Origin: Marinospirillum minutulum DSM 6287
GTDB taxonomy: Bacteria; Pseudomonadota; Gammaproteobacteria; Pseudomonadales; Halomonadaceae
Assembly: GCF_000422325.1 (NCBI RefSeq)
Contig: NZ_KE383818.1
Coordinates: forward strand, 124,001 to 188,000
DNA: 64,000 bases
Reading direction: 5' to 3'
Shown: in pieces, positions 39,796 through 49,626 of the stretch
How positions within the stretch are numbered: position 1 is the stretch's first letter
Layout of the letters: every line of letters starts with the position of its first letter
Made by a program: the position numbers and the translations under genes
The notes under the pieces: model-generated
What the model was told of the DNA's origin: nothing
What the model saw: the letters and a program-made list of their open reading frames with translations, nothing else
Database searches by the model: none

Positions 39796-41329
39796 GAATA
39801 TCTCCTGCTAAGGACGAAGTTAAGTTAAGCGTGAAGCTTTGACCCTGGTGTTTTAAATGGGGTGTTAGCTGCAAATGGATTTCTGGCAGCTGGCTGTTTG
39901 GAGTAATAATTTGCAGTTTAGCTTCACGAAAAGGTTTGCGGTGCATGACTTCAAGCGAAGGTTTTTCTTGTGCTGAAACACTGGTTTGTAGCCATTGGTT
40001 TAGGCGTGTTTCTAAGCTGTTTAAAGTATCACTGCTACCTAATTGCTCACGTAGCACCAGTTTTAAATAGTGCGCTACTCTACTTAAAGTCAACAAATAA
40101 GGTAGCTGGTAATCTGGGTCAACTTCTTGGCTGGTATGGCTACCTAAATGAAAAGACACGGGTTGCTCAAAAGCCACTCTGTTATTTTTACCTACGCCAG
40201 CTAAGGTAAAACCTTGACGTGTAAAAGCTGAAATAGTCTCTTGTGACCAGCGAGCTTCTAAGGGAGCAAGTGAAGGTGAGTAGGGGTTAAGCTGATAAGG
40301 CGGAGCTAAGGTGTCTTCGTCGCCTGGTGAATTTAACATCCCTGTATAGCCACCATGGCTTTGGAAGCTATGTAACACCAAGCTAGCTAAGGAGTAACAA
40401 GGATTCCCCCAAAGTAAGCTGCTTTCACCTTCGGCTGCTTGCTCTTGAAATAAGCCAGCTGACATTTGTAATTCGTAGGGTGGTCTAACCAGAACTCTGG
40501 GCAAAAGGAGGCTTAAATAACGACTAGCAGGCTGTTGCATTAGTTGACGCAGTTTAATAAACCGCTTATTGCCGGCTAGGTCTAAAGCCTGCTCTGCAGT
40601 AATGTTTTGGGTAAAGGAGTTTAAGCCAAATAAACTAGCGCAGACACCCGTAAGAACGGGAGCATGGGCTAGTTGTCCTAGACTGGCTAAGGTGGCTAAG
40701 TCATCTAGGTCTTGTTGGTTATTTGACCAAGCATGATCTACCAAGATTAGGCTAAAAGGTGTGCCACCATACTGGCCCAGCTCTTCAGCATAAATCTTTT
40801 GGAAGAGAGGGCTTTCTTCTATTAGCGTGGTGCTAAGGTTCTGATGCAACTCAGCTCGACTTTGGTGAATAAACAGAACTTCTGTTGCAGAACTCGTAGC
40901 AGCTTTTTTTATTAAACGGTCAATATTTCGCCAAGTTGCCTCTAATTGACGAATATAAGAAAGTTGCAAAAGCTTATTGACCAATTGCATAGCGAGTTTT
41001 TTTTGCTTTAACTGCTGAAAGTCATCACTAGTTAAAACTTGGGGAAGCTGCTCTAAAACACAGTTAAAAAGCTGTGAAGGGTGCAAATCATCTAGGCTTT
41101 TAATAGCAAGTGTTAACTCGCCTAACTCAGGTAAGTCTATTTTAAACTCAAGCTGCTGATGCGCTAACCACTGACTAAAACTGGCATAATGTTGGGCGTT
41201 ATAAACTACCAAGTTTTCTTTAGTTAAGCCTAAATCAGCCAAGATTAAAACCTTGCAGGGTAGTGGCGCTGCTTTACTGCTGCCCAAAGTTGCATCAAAA
41301 GGAAGGCTAGTGCGAAGGACAGCATTCAT
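39788..41329 (-). CDS. TssB-TssC fused sheath-like protein
   Basis: This 513-aa protein is a natural fusion of both sheath subunits. Residues about 20-110 align with TssB: LPCKVLILADL matches the local TssB LPFKALVLGQF, and LTLAIKSLDDLHPSQLF matches LSINIQPKSLQDMEPDELA. From about residue 135 it follows TssC: TWRNIDRLI, YGGTPFSLILVDHAW, LAHAPVLTGVCASLFGL and the end LTPHLKHQGQSFTLNLTSSL. The TssC N-terminal segment bearing the ClpV-contact helix is missing. It starts on the last base of tssM and overlaps hcp2. It is a full paralogue of the separate TssB and TssC encoded upstream. Confidence 0.85.
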   Translation of the reverse strand: MNAVLRTSLPFDATLGSSKAAPLPCKVLILADLGLTKENLVVYNAQHYASFSQWLAHQQLEFKIDLPELGELTLAIKSLDDLHPSQLFNCVLEQLPQVLTSDDFQQLKQKKLAMQLVNKLLQLSYIRQLEATWRNIDRLIKKAATSSATEVLFIHQSRAELHQNLSTTLIEESPLFQKIYAEELGQYGGTPFSLILVDHAWSNNQQDLDDLATLASLGQLAHAPVLTGVCASLFGLNSFTQNITAEQALDLAGNKRFIKLRQLMQQPASRYLSLLLPRVLVRPPYELQMSAGLFQEQAAEGESSLLWGNPCYSLASLVLHSFQSHGGYTGMLNSPGDEDTLAPPYQLNPYSPSLAPLEARWSQETISAFTRQGFTLAGVGKNNRVAFEQPVSFHLGSHTSQEVDPDYQLPYLLTLSRVAHYLKLVLREQLGSSDTLNSLETRLNQWLQTSVSAQEKPSLEVMHRKPFREAKLQIITPNSQLPEIHLQLTPHLKHQGQSFTLNLTSSLAGDIHG

Positions 41330-44300
41330 TAGAGTAGATCTCCACGAACTATGTGCCTAGGAAGGCGCTGACGACTGGCTGTGAGAACATCAATAACCTT
41401 GGTGTGCCCTCTTAAACCAAATTGAATATCAAAGTATTGAATATTCCATTCTGCTAAGCGTTCCTCATAGAGTGGAAACTCAGAACGATTAAAGCGCCGT
41501 GAACCTTGAGCAAACTCTTCTAAAAATCTAGGGAAGCCATAGTGACCAGAGTAATTCTTTACTAGCTGATAGTTATCTACCTGAATGGTTAAACGTACAT
41601 GAGTGCAGTTAAGTGACCAATTAAACTCAGCTGCTTGACGATAATTTAGGTTTTCTAGTTCTTGTAAACCATTTTCACATTGCATTTCTAATAAAGTGCG
41701 ACTCGGCAGCTTTTTGGCACCTGAATTAACAGTGATGGGACGTGTATTAAGAATGACTGAGTAGTTGTCACGGTTTTGTTTGCGGTATTCATCCGCCTTA
41801 CTTAAAAAGCCAAGTAACTCTCGATTAACTGGGTAGGGAACACCAAAAGCTGAGCGGCTTGCATAGCCAGCACCAAAGCGCCTTTGTACAAAGGGGCTGA
41901 GTTGTTCATCAAAAAAAGACCAAAGCAATCCACCTTCAGAATAAAGAAAACCAGCCATACGATCTTCAGGTACGCCTTCTGAAGCAGCTAAAAACTTTTC
42001 TTCCCATACGGTTTGCAGTTGATTAGAAGACTCTTGAACTAAAAAACGACGAAACATATTTAAAGGGCCACGAAATACCGCCCAAAAAGGTTCATTAAAG
42101 TTGGTGTTGCGGCCAAGTAATCCCTGAATGTCTTGTAACTGACGGTAGCCAGTTGCTAAAGCGGTTTGCCCTTTGGCAGGGTCATCAGGGTTGTTATACA
42201 AATCTTGCATACTTAAATGTGCAATGGATTTAATTTGTGATTCTTTAGTTAGCTCGCGGATATTGGCACGATATTCCGCTAATAGTTTGGCTGCACGCTC
42301 AACCATTAAAGCCTGCTCATCTTTTATAGCTTCACCAGTACCCACCTTCTTACCAGCTTTGGCGGCCATTTTTCCGACCTTGCCTGCACGCTTAAGAATT
42401 TTTAAGGTGATTTTTTTTAAAGCACCTGTATCGGTTTCGTTTGGCGCTAAGGCATTCATATCTGCATAAAGCTCTAACATATAAACCCACTCTGGCGAGT
42501 TTTCATCCATAAAAGGCTTTAACTCACTTGCCATACGGTCAAGCACTAAAAAGTGCTGGTTGCGACTCGTTGCTTGTAAGTCTATTGCTTCGCGCCAAGA
42601 GTTAGGACCTTCTAAAACATCAACACCATTTTGGAAGGCCAAGGCAAATTGTTTCCAAGCATCTAGGTAACGTGCACGGTAGTTTTCTGCAAAACCAGGA
42701 ATCAGTGTATTAACTTGATCAGCGATATCTTGGGTTTCTAAGAGTTGCTCAATAAAGTCGTCAATTTTTGTTTTTCCAGCAACGGTGAAGGCGGCGGGTA
42801 CTCGTACATTATTGGATGCGCGAATGCCCCGCCAGTACTCCCCCAAGCGTACTTCATGCTCCCCTGCAGAAAGGTTGCCCCAATCTATCAGCCAATCGAT
42901 ACTGCCAGGGCTTTGTGCCAAAATACGCTGTAGGTAAACACGCTTACTTTTTAAACGTGCTTCCATGCGTTCAGGATTTTCATTCCAAACTAGGTGGAGT
43001 AAATGAAGGCGATTGAGTGTCGTGAGTTGCGACATGTTTAAAGCAGCTAAGCTTGCATCATCCTGTTGAGAGTAAGCAGGAGGCATAGCCGCTAAACTAT
43101 CTAAGGAAGCTCCATCGATATAAGCTTGCAGCAAATTGATTTCACGCACTAGCTGACTAACAAACCTTGCCATTTCTTGGCCTAACTCATTGCCACTAAG
43201 GTTGCTTTCGAACAGTTTTTGTTCAGCACTCAGTTGCAAGCGCCTATCGAGTAGAAGCATTAAGTTTTGCTCTACACGCTGTACAAAAATGCGCTGCAAA
43301 CGTTGCATAAAGTCTGGCGTTGCTGTGACGTCATTTATCCAAGGTAAAAAGCTACGGTTCTCTAGCTGTTCAATTAGGGTAGAAAACTGCTGATTAACCT
43401 TAATGTTGCTTGCAAAGTCACTTTGCTCTACTAGGTTGCCAGCATAGCGTTGACTAATATCGTCTAAAAATAAAACATCCTGCCTGTAAATTAAGCCTAG
43501 GCTACCGACAAGCAATAAACAGATTAATGCATAACCACTTATCCAAAGGTTGCGAACTGCTCGCTCGGCACGTACAGCAGCAGGCAGGCGTGTGACATGC
43601 GTTCGTTCATTGGGCAGCACACGGGTTAAAAGATCGTGACAGAAAATTCCTTCAGTTGAGGCCCCGTTATTTAGGCTACCAGCTAAATAAAAACCACGCA
43701 GGTTAGGTAACTCTTCAAAAACACTTTCTTGGAAAATGCCACGAGTAAAGTTGCGTAATCTAGTTGAAAGTTCACCAAGACGGCTAGGCAAAACGAGGGC
43801 ATCAGGGTCTACCTTGCCACCTCTTAATACAAAAATATTAAGGTCTTTTAATCGTTCAGCCAGTTTTTGTATGCTTTCTTCAACAAAACTCTCGGCATCA
43901 GCCTTTTGCACATTTAAGCAACCAAAGGCTTGCTCTTTAAGGTGTTGTGGTAAATAGGTAGCCCAGCTGTGAGTACCTTTTAATTGGTCTAATCCTGTAA
44001 TTACTAAATAAACAGGGAACTGAGTTTTTAGCTGTTTGACTAGCTGGCCTAATAAGTCTCGTAGTTTAATACCCTGCTCATAAAGCTCTTCTTCACTTTG
44101 GTTTTCTAATTCTTGCCAGTCGATAGGTAGCACTAAGCCATTGATAGGCTCTTCTTGGCGGTTAGCAACTAAGAGCTGTAATAAACGACGACCTTCTGGT
44201 GCATGATTACCTTCTTTGTTGTAGAGGTTTCTGGGTAATTGCATTATTAGGCTTTCGTTATAAGGCCAAAAAGTTACTTCGCTTTCTGGGCCGGTAAAAC

Positions 44301-44733
44301 GGTTTTCTGCATCGGTTGGCAGAGTAACTTTTGCAGCTTTTATCCAGTTAGAAGCAAGGCTAGCGTTACTTAATAGTAAAAACCAAGGCAAAGCATAGTT
44401 AGGGTGTAGGCGTCTATCTTGTAACGGACTATTGCGTAAAAAGCTAAGCACGTCTTTAAAGCGAGCATCTAAGGCATTGGTATCGGTGGTGATAGACTGC
44501 TCATCACCTGCGGCACCGGCTTCTTTTAAAAGTCGCTTGGCTCTTGCTCTGGCCTGAAGACGAATAATTAACTTTTTACCTAAACGTAAGGTTAACCAAG
44601 CTGCAAACAATACAAAGGCTAAAATAACCCCGTTTTCAAGCGAGTAGCCAAGTAGTAGAGCACCAAAAATTGCGGCTGTGGTTATTAGGCCCCAAATAAT
44701 AATAAGTAAGAGAACTTTAAATAGAGTTTTCAC
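41329..44733 (-). CDS. tssM: T6SS membrane-complex protein TssM (IcmF-like)
   Basis: TssM forms the inner-membrane channel with TssL and TssJ. The 1134-aa protein has two N-terminal membrane helices (about 4-50), a cytosolic domain, a third helix near 395-415 (WISGYALICLLLVGSLGLIY) and a long periplasmic part. The periplasmic part ends in the beta-rich segment that meets TssJ. Where other TssM proteins have a Walker A loop, this one reads PWFLLLSNASLASNWIKAA, without the GK[ST] core. It starts at a GTG with AGGG upstream. Confidence 0.95.
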   Translation of the reverse strand: MKTLFKVLLLIIIWGLITTAAIFGALLLGYSLENGVILAFVLFAAWLTLRLGKKLIIRLQARARAKRLLKEAGAAGDEQSITTDTNALDARFKDVLSFLRNSPLQDRRLHPNYALPWFLLLSNASLASNWIKAAKVTLPTDAENRFTGPESEVTFWPYNESLIMQLPRNLYNKEGNHAPEGRRLLQLLVANRQEEPINGLVLPIDWQELENQSEEELYEQGIKLRDLLGQLVKQLKTQFPVYLVITGLDQLKGTHSWATYLPQHLKEQAFGCLNVQKADAESFVEESIQKLAERLKDLNIFVLRGGKVDPDALVLPSRLGELSTRLRNFTRGIFQESVFEELPNLRGFYLAGSLNNGASTEGIFCHDLLTRVLPNERTHVTRLPAAVRAERAVRNLWISGYALICLLLVGSLGLIYRQDVLFLDDISQRYAGNLVEQSDFASNIKVNQQFSTLIEQLENRSFLPWINDVTATPDFMQRLQRIFVQRVEQNLMLLLDRRLQLSAEQKLFESNLSGNELGQEMARFVSQLVREINLLQAYIDGASLDSLAAMPPAYSQQDDASLAALNMSQLTTLNRLHLLHLVWNENPERMEARLKSKRVYLQRILAQSPGSIDWLIDWGNLSAGEHEVRLGEYWRGIRASNNVRVPAAFTVAGKTKIDDFIEQLLETQDIADQVNTLIPGFAENYRARYLDAWKQFALAFQNGVDVLEGPNSWREAIDLQATSRNQHFLVLDRMASELKPFMDENSPEWVYMLELYADMNALAPNETDTGALKKITLKILKRAGKVGKMAAKAGKKVGTGEAIKDEQALMVERAAKLLAEYRANIRELTKESQIKSIAHLSMQDLYNNPDDPAKGQTALATGYRQLQDIQGLLGRNTNFNEPFWAVFRGPLNMFRRFLVQESSNQLQTVWEEKFLAASEGVPEDRMAGFLYSEGGLLWSFFDEQLSPFVQRRFGAGYASRSAFGVPYPVNRELLGFLSKADEYRKQNRDNYSVILNTRPITVNSGAKKLPSRTLLEMQCENGLQELENLNYRQAAEFNWSLNCTHVRLTIQVDNYQLVKNYSGHYGFPRFLEEFAQGSRRFNRSEFPLYEERLAEWNIQYFDIQFGLRGHTKVIDVLTASRQRLPRHIVRGDLL

Positions 44734-44768
44734 AGAATAAGCCCTTTAATGGAAAGTCTGCTGATGCG

Positions 44769-45446
44769 CTAAATTAACGCCACCAGTCGTTGAACTAACG
44801 ACAAAACCTCAACCCGCATGACTACATAAAGTAATAAAATACCCAGTAGTGGAGCACCTACGTAAAAAGGATATAGGGTGTAGCGTGAGTATTTAGGTTG
44901 TTTAGTTATGAGGTTGGGAGGGTAGGCCTCTGGGGTTAAAACAGCGCGTTCATCTGTCCAAGGTAACTTTTGGCCTTGCGACAACAACTCAAAGTTTTCT
45001 AACCGCATACTGTCAAGCTTACTTCTTTCGCTAGGAGAGAAATAACGCCCAGAAAAACCCAGTGCTAAGCAGTAGTAATAAACTTCACGTACGTCTCTAT
45101 CTGCTGGGTCAATTAAGGTTAGTTCACCTAGTCGATTAAAAAACTCTTCCCCTGCTTTAGCTGTGTCGTAGTAGCTTTTTTGTAGTTGGTTGGCATTCCA
45201 AAGGTTGGCTTCTTGCCAATTACAAGAAAGTAACACTTCGTCTATGTAAGCAATAATGGCAAAGCGTGCTTGTTCGTAGTGTTCGCGGCGGTATCCTAAG
45301 GATGCATAAACCAGAGCTTTATCTGCTAAACGCCGTTCGACTTCGGTTTTTACATCCTTATAACTTGGCTGCTCGCCTTCAGAAATGCTTTTTTGTAGTT
45401 GTTTGACGTAAGCTAGTACATCAATAAAACAGTCGATTAGTCGCAT
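44769..45446 (-). CDS. tssL: T6SS membrane-complex protein TssL (DotU-like)
   Basis: TssL is a tail-anchored protein whose cytosolic hook domain meets the baseplate. The 225-aa protein has the DotU pattern (RFAIIAYIDEVLLSCNW near 81-97, EFFNRLGEL, YYCLALGFSGRY) and one C-terminal membrane helix (about 190-212). It has no peptidoglycan-binding OmpA domain. AGGGG precedes the ATG. It lies 4 bp after tssK and 35 bp before tssM. Confidence 0.95.
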   Translation of the reverse strand: MRLIDCFIDVLAYVKQLQKSISEGEQPSYKDVKTEVERRLADKALVYASLGYRREHYEQARFAIIAYIDEVLLSCNWQEANLWNANQLQKSYYDTAKAGEEFFNRLGELTLIDPADRDVREVYYYCLALGFSGRYFSPSERSKLDSMRLENFELLSQGQKLPWTDERAVLTPEAYPPNLITKQPKYSRYTLYPFYVGAPLLGILLLYVVMRVEVLSLVQRLVALI

Positions 45447-45450
45447 GATT

Positions 45451-46836
45451 TCACCCCTTTAATGCGACTAGTTCAAGTGTTAAGTCATCTGGCATATCAG
45501 GCCATGCCAGCTCAATTACTCCTTCTCTTTCTATAGGTAACCAAGCTTCATCTTGGGTGCTTAAAGAAAAATAGGTTGAGTTAGGGCGTTGTGGTAAGCC
45601 CTCGGGACGAACTTCCAGTAGGTTTTTTTCTACCCCTGGTAAAGCCCTAGACTGATAAACAGGAACTAGTGTTGGTGTGCCTAATTTTGAATATCTAAGG
45701 AAGCTTTCTAGCCACTTTTCACGACTTAATTGAGTTTTAACAACCAAGAAGAGCTGTTGCCCTACTTCTAAGAATTTTCTTGGTAGTTCTAAAACTAAAT
45801 TGCCATTTTCTTGCTGGTTAAACCTAGCTAAAGATTCAGAGCCTATGGCTATTTCATTAATTAGTCGGTTAATGATTTGTCGAGCTGTTGTAAAGCAGCG
45901 ACCTAAATCTAAGTGATCATAATTTGGTAGCTTAAGGTTAGATCCTGATATTTCACCTCGTATATTAGCTGTTACTGAAAAGCAACTCAGTTCAGCAACT
46001 AGCATTCTTGCTTCCTGATAAACGCGCTCAGGTGCAACGTTTCCTAGCTCTAAGAGGTGAGTTAAGGTTTGAATTGTGCGTCCTATCGTTTGCAACGCCA
46101 TGCGGTAGCGAAGTAACTGGGGATTGAACTCTGAGCCACGGTAGTTGGTTGGTGACAATTTATAGTCTTCTAACTGAGTGCCACGGGATAAGAGTTCATC
46201 ACGCAAGTTTCTTACCCAAGCTGTCATTTCAGGTAGCGCATTAATCCTTAACAAGGGGGGTAAGTAATCTGGGTCTGGGCAAACCTGTTCATTGAGTAAG
46301 ACAAGCCTAGCAACAGGTAAGCTTTCAACTCCAGTCATACCATTAAGCTGCTCAGTGGTTACTAAGCTGGCATTAAATGTGAGCAAAGGTGTTTGTACGG
46401 AATCGCCCGCTTGGTAATAGTCAGTTAAGGATTCTGGTCTATCATTTAGGCTATAACGAGGTGACTGATGTCGGCTAGGCGTGTTAGTACTTTGAACAGC
46501 ATGGCGCTGGTTTTTTGAAGCAACAACCAAGTGAATTTGCAAGGGTTCACGGTTATCTGGCCAAATGTCATCTTGCAAATATAAGTCTTTTAATTGCGCA
46601 TTCTCAGGAAAACTTAACCAACTACCATCGCGTAATAACACTCGAAGGTGTTTGAAGCTAACCTTGCCAGCCGCTAATGCACCTGTGTCTAGATCGCTAA
46701 AAGCAACCCCCCAAGGTAAGGCTAAGAGGTTTTCACGTATAGCCTGCTGTGTGTCTAGGTGAAAGGCATCTAGGTACTGGAAATGATGCGGCTGTAAAAA
46801 CAGTCCTTGATGCCAGTAAATTGGTTTGTTGGTCAA
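45451..46836 (-). CDS. tssK: T6SS baseplate protein TssK
   Basis: TssK links the baseplate to the TssJLM membrane complex. The 461-aa protein starts with the family signature IYWHQGLFLQPHHFQYLD (about 6-23) and has the central LPEMTAWVRNLRDELLSR and the C-terminal trimer region. The start is a TTG with AAGGA 7-8 bases upstream. It follows tssJ by 36 bp and precedes tssL by 4 bp. Confidence 0.95.
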   Translation of the reverse strand: MTNKPIYWHQGLFLQPHHFQYLDAFHLDTQQAIRENLLALPWGVAFSDLDTGALAAGKVSFKHLRVLLRDGSWLSFPENAQLKDLYLQDDIWPDNREPLQIHLVVASKNQRHAVQSTNTPSRHQSPRYSLNDRPESLTDYYQAGDSVQTPLLTFNASLVTTEQLNGMTGVESLPVARLVLLNEQVCPDPDYLPPLLRINALPEMTAWVRNLRDELLSRGTQLEDYKLSPTNYRGSEFNPQLLRYRMALQTIGRTIQTLTHLLELGNVAPERVYQEARMLVAELSCFSVTANIRGEISGSNLKLPNYDHLDLGRCFTTARQIINRLINEIAIGSESLARFNQQENGNLVLELPRKFLEVGQQLFLVVKTQLSREKWLESFLRYSKLGTPTLVPVYQSRALPGVEKNLLEVRPEGLPQRPNSTYFSLSTQDEAWLPIEREGVIELAWPDMPDDLTLELVALKG

Positions 46837-46872
46837 GGTTATTTTCCTTTGTTCTTCTAGGGTTACTAGGGA

Positions 46873-47595
46873 TTAGAAAGCTCTGGCACGTAGGCTATCA
46901 ATACGCTCTTCGCCTATTTCTAGCCAAATTTTTAGTCTTGCAGCATCCCCTGCTGGAGAAGTAACTGGCCCTTTAAAAGGTCGCCAAGCAAAAGGCCACC
47001 ACCAGCGCTTTTTATTCACATAAGAAACTGTGCGCCCTGTAACAGCTGGAATAGAAACTAAACGAACACTGGCGTCATCGGTCATTTGAAAATAACCTGC
47101 CAATACAACTAAGTAGGAAGCCCCTTTAACTCTATCTAAAGCAAGGCTTTTAGTTTCTCCAGGTGCCAAGATAACGCTACTTTCTCTTAAGAAATCGCCA
47201 CTTAACTGAGTGGAATCTGCAGCCATTAAGTCTGCAAGACGAAATGAAGAAGAACGGTAGTTATCAAGTTCAGCTGGGCTACTCATTTGTATAAGTTTAA
47301 GTACCAGTGTGCGTGCTTCACCTGCCTGAGTATTGAGTTGGTTACTTGCCTTAAGGTGGAGAGCAATAGATTTAGGCTCATAGCTTGCTGCACCTACTGG
47401 AAGGTGGGGAGGCGTCCATTCCTTACCTTCATATTCCCACTGCTGTCTAGCGGTAACCCACTCCCAGTTAGACAAGCTATCTGAAGCCTGATACTCAGGC
47501 TCGATATAACCTGTCCACTCATCCACAGGTTTACCTGCACAGCCTCCTAGCAACAGAGCAATGAACAGATAAATTAGCCAAGAATGAGCTTTCAT
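46873..47595 (-). CDS. tssJ: T6SS outer-membrane lipoprotein TssJ
   Basis: TssJ anchors the membrane complex in the outer membrane. The 240-aa protein has a lipoprotein signal with the lipobox LLGGC at residues 15-19, and the TssJ core (ALHLKASNQLNTQAGEARTL, VLKLIQMSSPAELDNY, LAPGETKSLALDR). It is longer than typical TssJ because of about 55 extra residues before the core. The ATG at 47595 gives a compact signal peptide. A GTG at 47610 that overlaps the hcp stop is also possible. Confidence 0.92.
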   Translation of the reverse strand: MKAHSWLIYLFIALLLGGCAGKPVDEWTGYIEPEYQASDSLSNWEWVTARQQWEYEGKEWTPPHLPVGAASYEPKSIALHLKASNQLNTQAGEARTLVLKLIQMSSPAELDNYRSSSFRLADLMAADSTQLSGDFLRESSVILAPGETKSLALDRVKGASYLVVLAGYFQMTDDASVRLVSIPAVTGRTVSYVNKKRWWWPFAWRPFKGPVTSPAGDAARLKIWLEIGEERIDSLRARAF

Positions 47596-47602
47596 GGTTT
47601 GT

Positions 47603-48118
47603 TTACTCACCAGCCCAGTTATCTATAGCAGTACTTGAAGCGGTTTCATGGTTCCAAGTAATGCTGCTGTAAGTTAAGCGCACTTCTTCGTAGGCACTAA
47701 TAGAGTCATTAGCTGGGTCTAAAAAGTCAGGTGAAACAGTGATAATGCTAACAACCTTGGCGCCTTCTAAATCAATGGTGTAATAGTGCACCGGTTGACC
47801 ATCACTACCGGTATCTGCGCTACGGTAAAAATTTAGGCTGCAGTTAAGTGACTTTGGCTCAGCCAAGCATTGAAAAAGTAGTGGTGAACTTTTATCAATT
47901 AGCTTACGAACTTGTAGGTACTCGTGTTTACGGTTGCCCGTTACTTGGCCTGTTAAGCGATCGGTAGGTACGCTTACTTTTTGTTCAAAGCCAGTTACAA
48001 AAATTTCATCTTCATGACCCGATTTGAAAAATGCACCAATACTTTCTTGGCTAGATGCGCCTTCACTTAGGTTGTCACCATCAGCAGTTTCAATCGTCAT
48101 ATAAATAACATTTGGCAT
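47603..48118 (-). CDS. hcp: Hcp tube protein (TssD)
   Basis: Hcp hexamers stack into the inner tube. The 171-aa protein has the family pattern MPNVIYMTIE, the central HEYLQVRKLIDKSSPLLFQC and the closing strand YEEVRLTYSSITWNHE. AGAGGAT lies 6-7 bases before the ATG. It follows tssC by 42 bp, which gives the common tssB-tssC-hcp order at the head of the operon. No effector extension is present. Confidence 0.95.
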   Translation of the reverse strand: MPNVIYMTIETADGDNLSEGASSQESIGAFFKSGHEDEIFVTGFEQKVSVPTDRLTGQVTGNRKHEYLQVRKLIDKSSPLLFQCLAEPKSLNCSLNFYRSADTGSDGQPVHYYTIDLEGAKVVSIITVSPDFLDPANDSISAYEEVRLTYSSITWNHETASSTAIDNWAGE

Positions 48119-48160
48119 GGTTGTATCCTCTTTTTATTAATCCTAATGGGTAAGCAAGCT

Positions 48161-49609
48161 TTAAACTCTATCTAGCAAACCTGTTAAAGAAAGGGTGAAA
48201 TTAGCACCCATAAACTTGAAGTGGGGGGTTACTTCTAGGCTAACCTGATACCAGCCAGCATCACCGTCAACCTCGGTAACTTGAATTAAGGCGCGTCGTA
48301 ATGGGCGTTGACTGCGAGTGGCAGGCGATGGGTTCTCTTGGTCGGCGACATACTGGCGAATCCATCGGTTTAGCTCGCTTTCAAGGTCGGAACGGCTTTT
48401 CCAGCTACCTAAGTTTTCACGCTGTAAAACTTTTATGTAGTGGGCTAAACGGTTAATGATGAACAAATAAGGAAGCTGAGTACCTAGACGGTAATTCAAC
48501 TCAGCAACCTTCGCTTCAGGATCAGTACCAAAATACTTAGGCTGCTGTACCGAGTTAGAAGAAAAGAAGGTTGCGTTGTCTGCATTTTTTCTTTGAGTTA
48601 GGGGAATAAAACCCAACTCAGAGATTTCATATTCTTTACGGTCAGAAATAATGGTTTCTGCTGGACCATTTAGTAGCGGCGTTCCTTCTAGTTCAGTCAG
48701 GTGAATAGGTAGGTTTAAAACAGCGCCGCCAGATTGAGGGCCAATAATATTAGGGCACCAGCGGTAACGTGCAAAGCTATCCATTAAGCGGGTTGCATAA
48801 GCGTAACTTGCATTAATCCAGAGGTAGTCTGAATCACCAGCGCTGACTTCTTCTTGATAAACAAAACTGCGTACTGGCTTGTCTTCACCAAATAAGGGGC
48901 GTCCCATTAGGCGAGGTAAGGTTAAACCTAGGTTGCGAGAGTTATCTTGTTCACGTAAGGCGCGCCATTTAATGTACTGGGGTCCTTCAAACATAGACTC
49001 TACTTCATTTAGGTCAGGTAATTCAGACCAGTTGGTAAGCCCAAAGAACTTAGGTGAAGTACCTGCAATGAAAGGAGCATGTGTCATCGCCGACAAAGAA
49101 GCTAGGTGTTCTAAAAGGTTTATATCTTGTGTAGAAGGGCTAAAGGAATAATCACCAATAATAACGCCATAGGGTTCACCACCAAATTGGCCATATTCTT
49201 TGGTATAAACTGTCTTAAATAGGGCGCTTTGGTTAACTTCAGGTGCATCTTCAAAATCTTCGAGCAGTTCTTCTTGGCTAGTGTTAAAAAGCTCAACTTG
49301 AATGTTTTCACTAAACTCAGTGCGTTGAACTAAAAAGTTCAAGCCTCGCCAAGTGCTTTCAAGTGATTGAAATTCGGTAGCATGAAGAATGCTGTCCATC
49401 TGCTGACCTAAGCGCTCATCTAATGCTTTAATCATTTGATCAACAAAAGATTTATCTATGCGGGGAAGTTGCTCTTCAAAACTTAATAACTCACTTAATA
49501 AGACTTCTACACCTTGGTGAGCGAGTTGATAGCCGCTATCATTTTCGTCTAGGCGGGTGTACTCAAGAATCTCACCTACCAGTGGTTGTACTTTGGTTTG
49601 TTCAATCAT
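48161..49609 (-). CDS. tssC: T6SS sheath large subunit TssC
   Basis: TssC with TssB makes the contractile sheath. The 482-aa protein is close to Vibrio VipB throughout: FQSLESTWRGLNFLVQRTEF, YGQFGGEPYGVIIGDYSFSP, YRWCPNIIGPQSGGAV and the ending VTPHFKFMGANFTLSLTG. The N-terminal helix region GEILEYTRLDENDSGYQLA corresponds to the VipB segment contacted by the ClpV ATPase. So this sheath looks suited to ClpV recycling although no clpV is in the block. It lies 17 bp after tssB. Confidence 0.97.
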   Translation of the reverse strand: MIEQTKVQPLVGEILEYTRLDENDSGYQLAHQGVEVLLSELLSFEEQLPRIDKSFVDQMIKALDERLGQQMDSILHATEFQSLESTWRGLNFLVQRTEFSENIQVELFNTSQEELLEDFEDAPEVNQSALFKTVYTKEYGQFGGEPYGVIIGDYSFSPSTQDINLLEHLASLSAMTHAPFIAGTSPKFFGLTNWSELPDLNEVESMFEGPQYIKWRALREQDNSRNLGLTLPRLMGRPLFGEDKPVRSFVYQEEVSAGDSDYLWINASYAYATRLMDSFARYRWCPNIIGPQSGGAVLNLPIHLTELEGTPLLNGPAETIISDRKEYEISELGFIPLTQRKNADNATFFSSNSVQQPKYFGTDPEAKVAELNYRLGTQLPYLFIINRLAHYIKVLQRENLGSWKSRSDLESELNRWIRQYVADQENPSPATRSQRPLRRALIQVTEVDGDAGWYQVSLEVTPHFKFMGANFTLSLTGLLDRV

Positions 49610-49626
49610 TGTATTATTTCCCCAAT

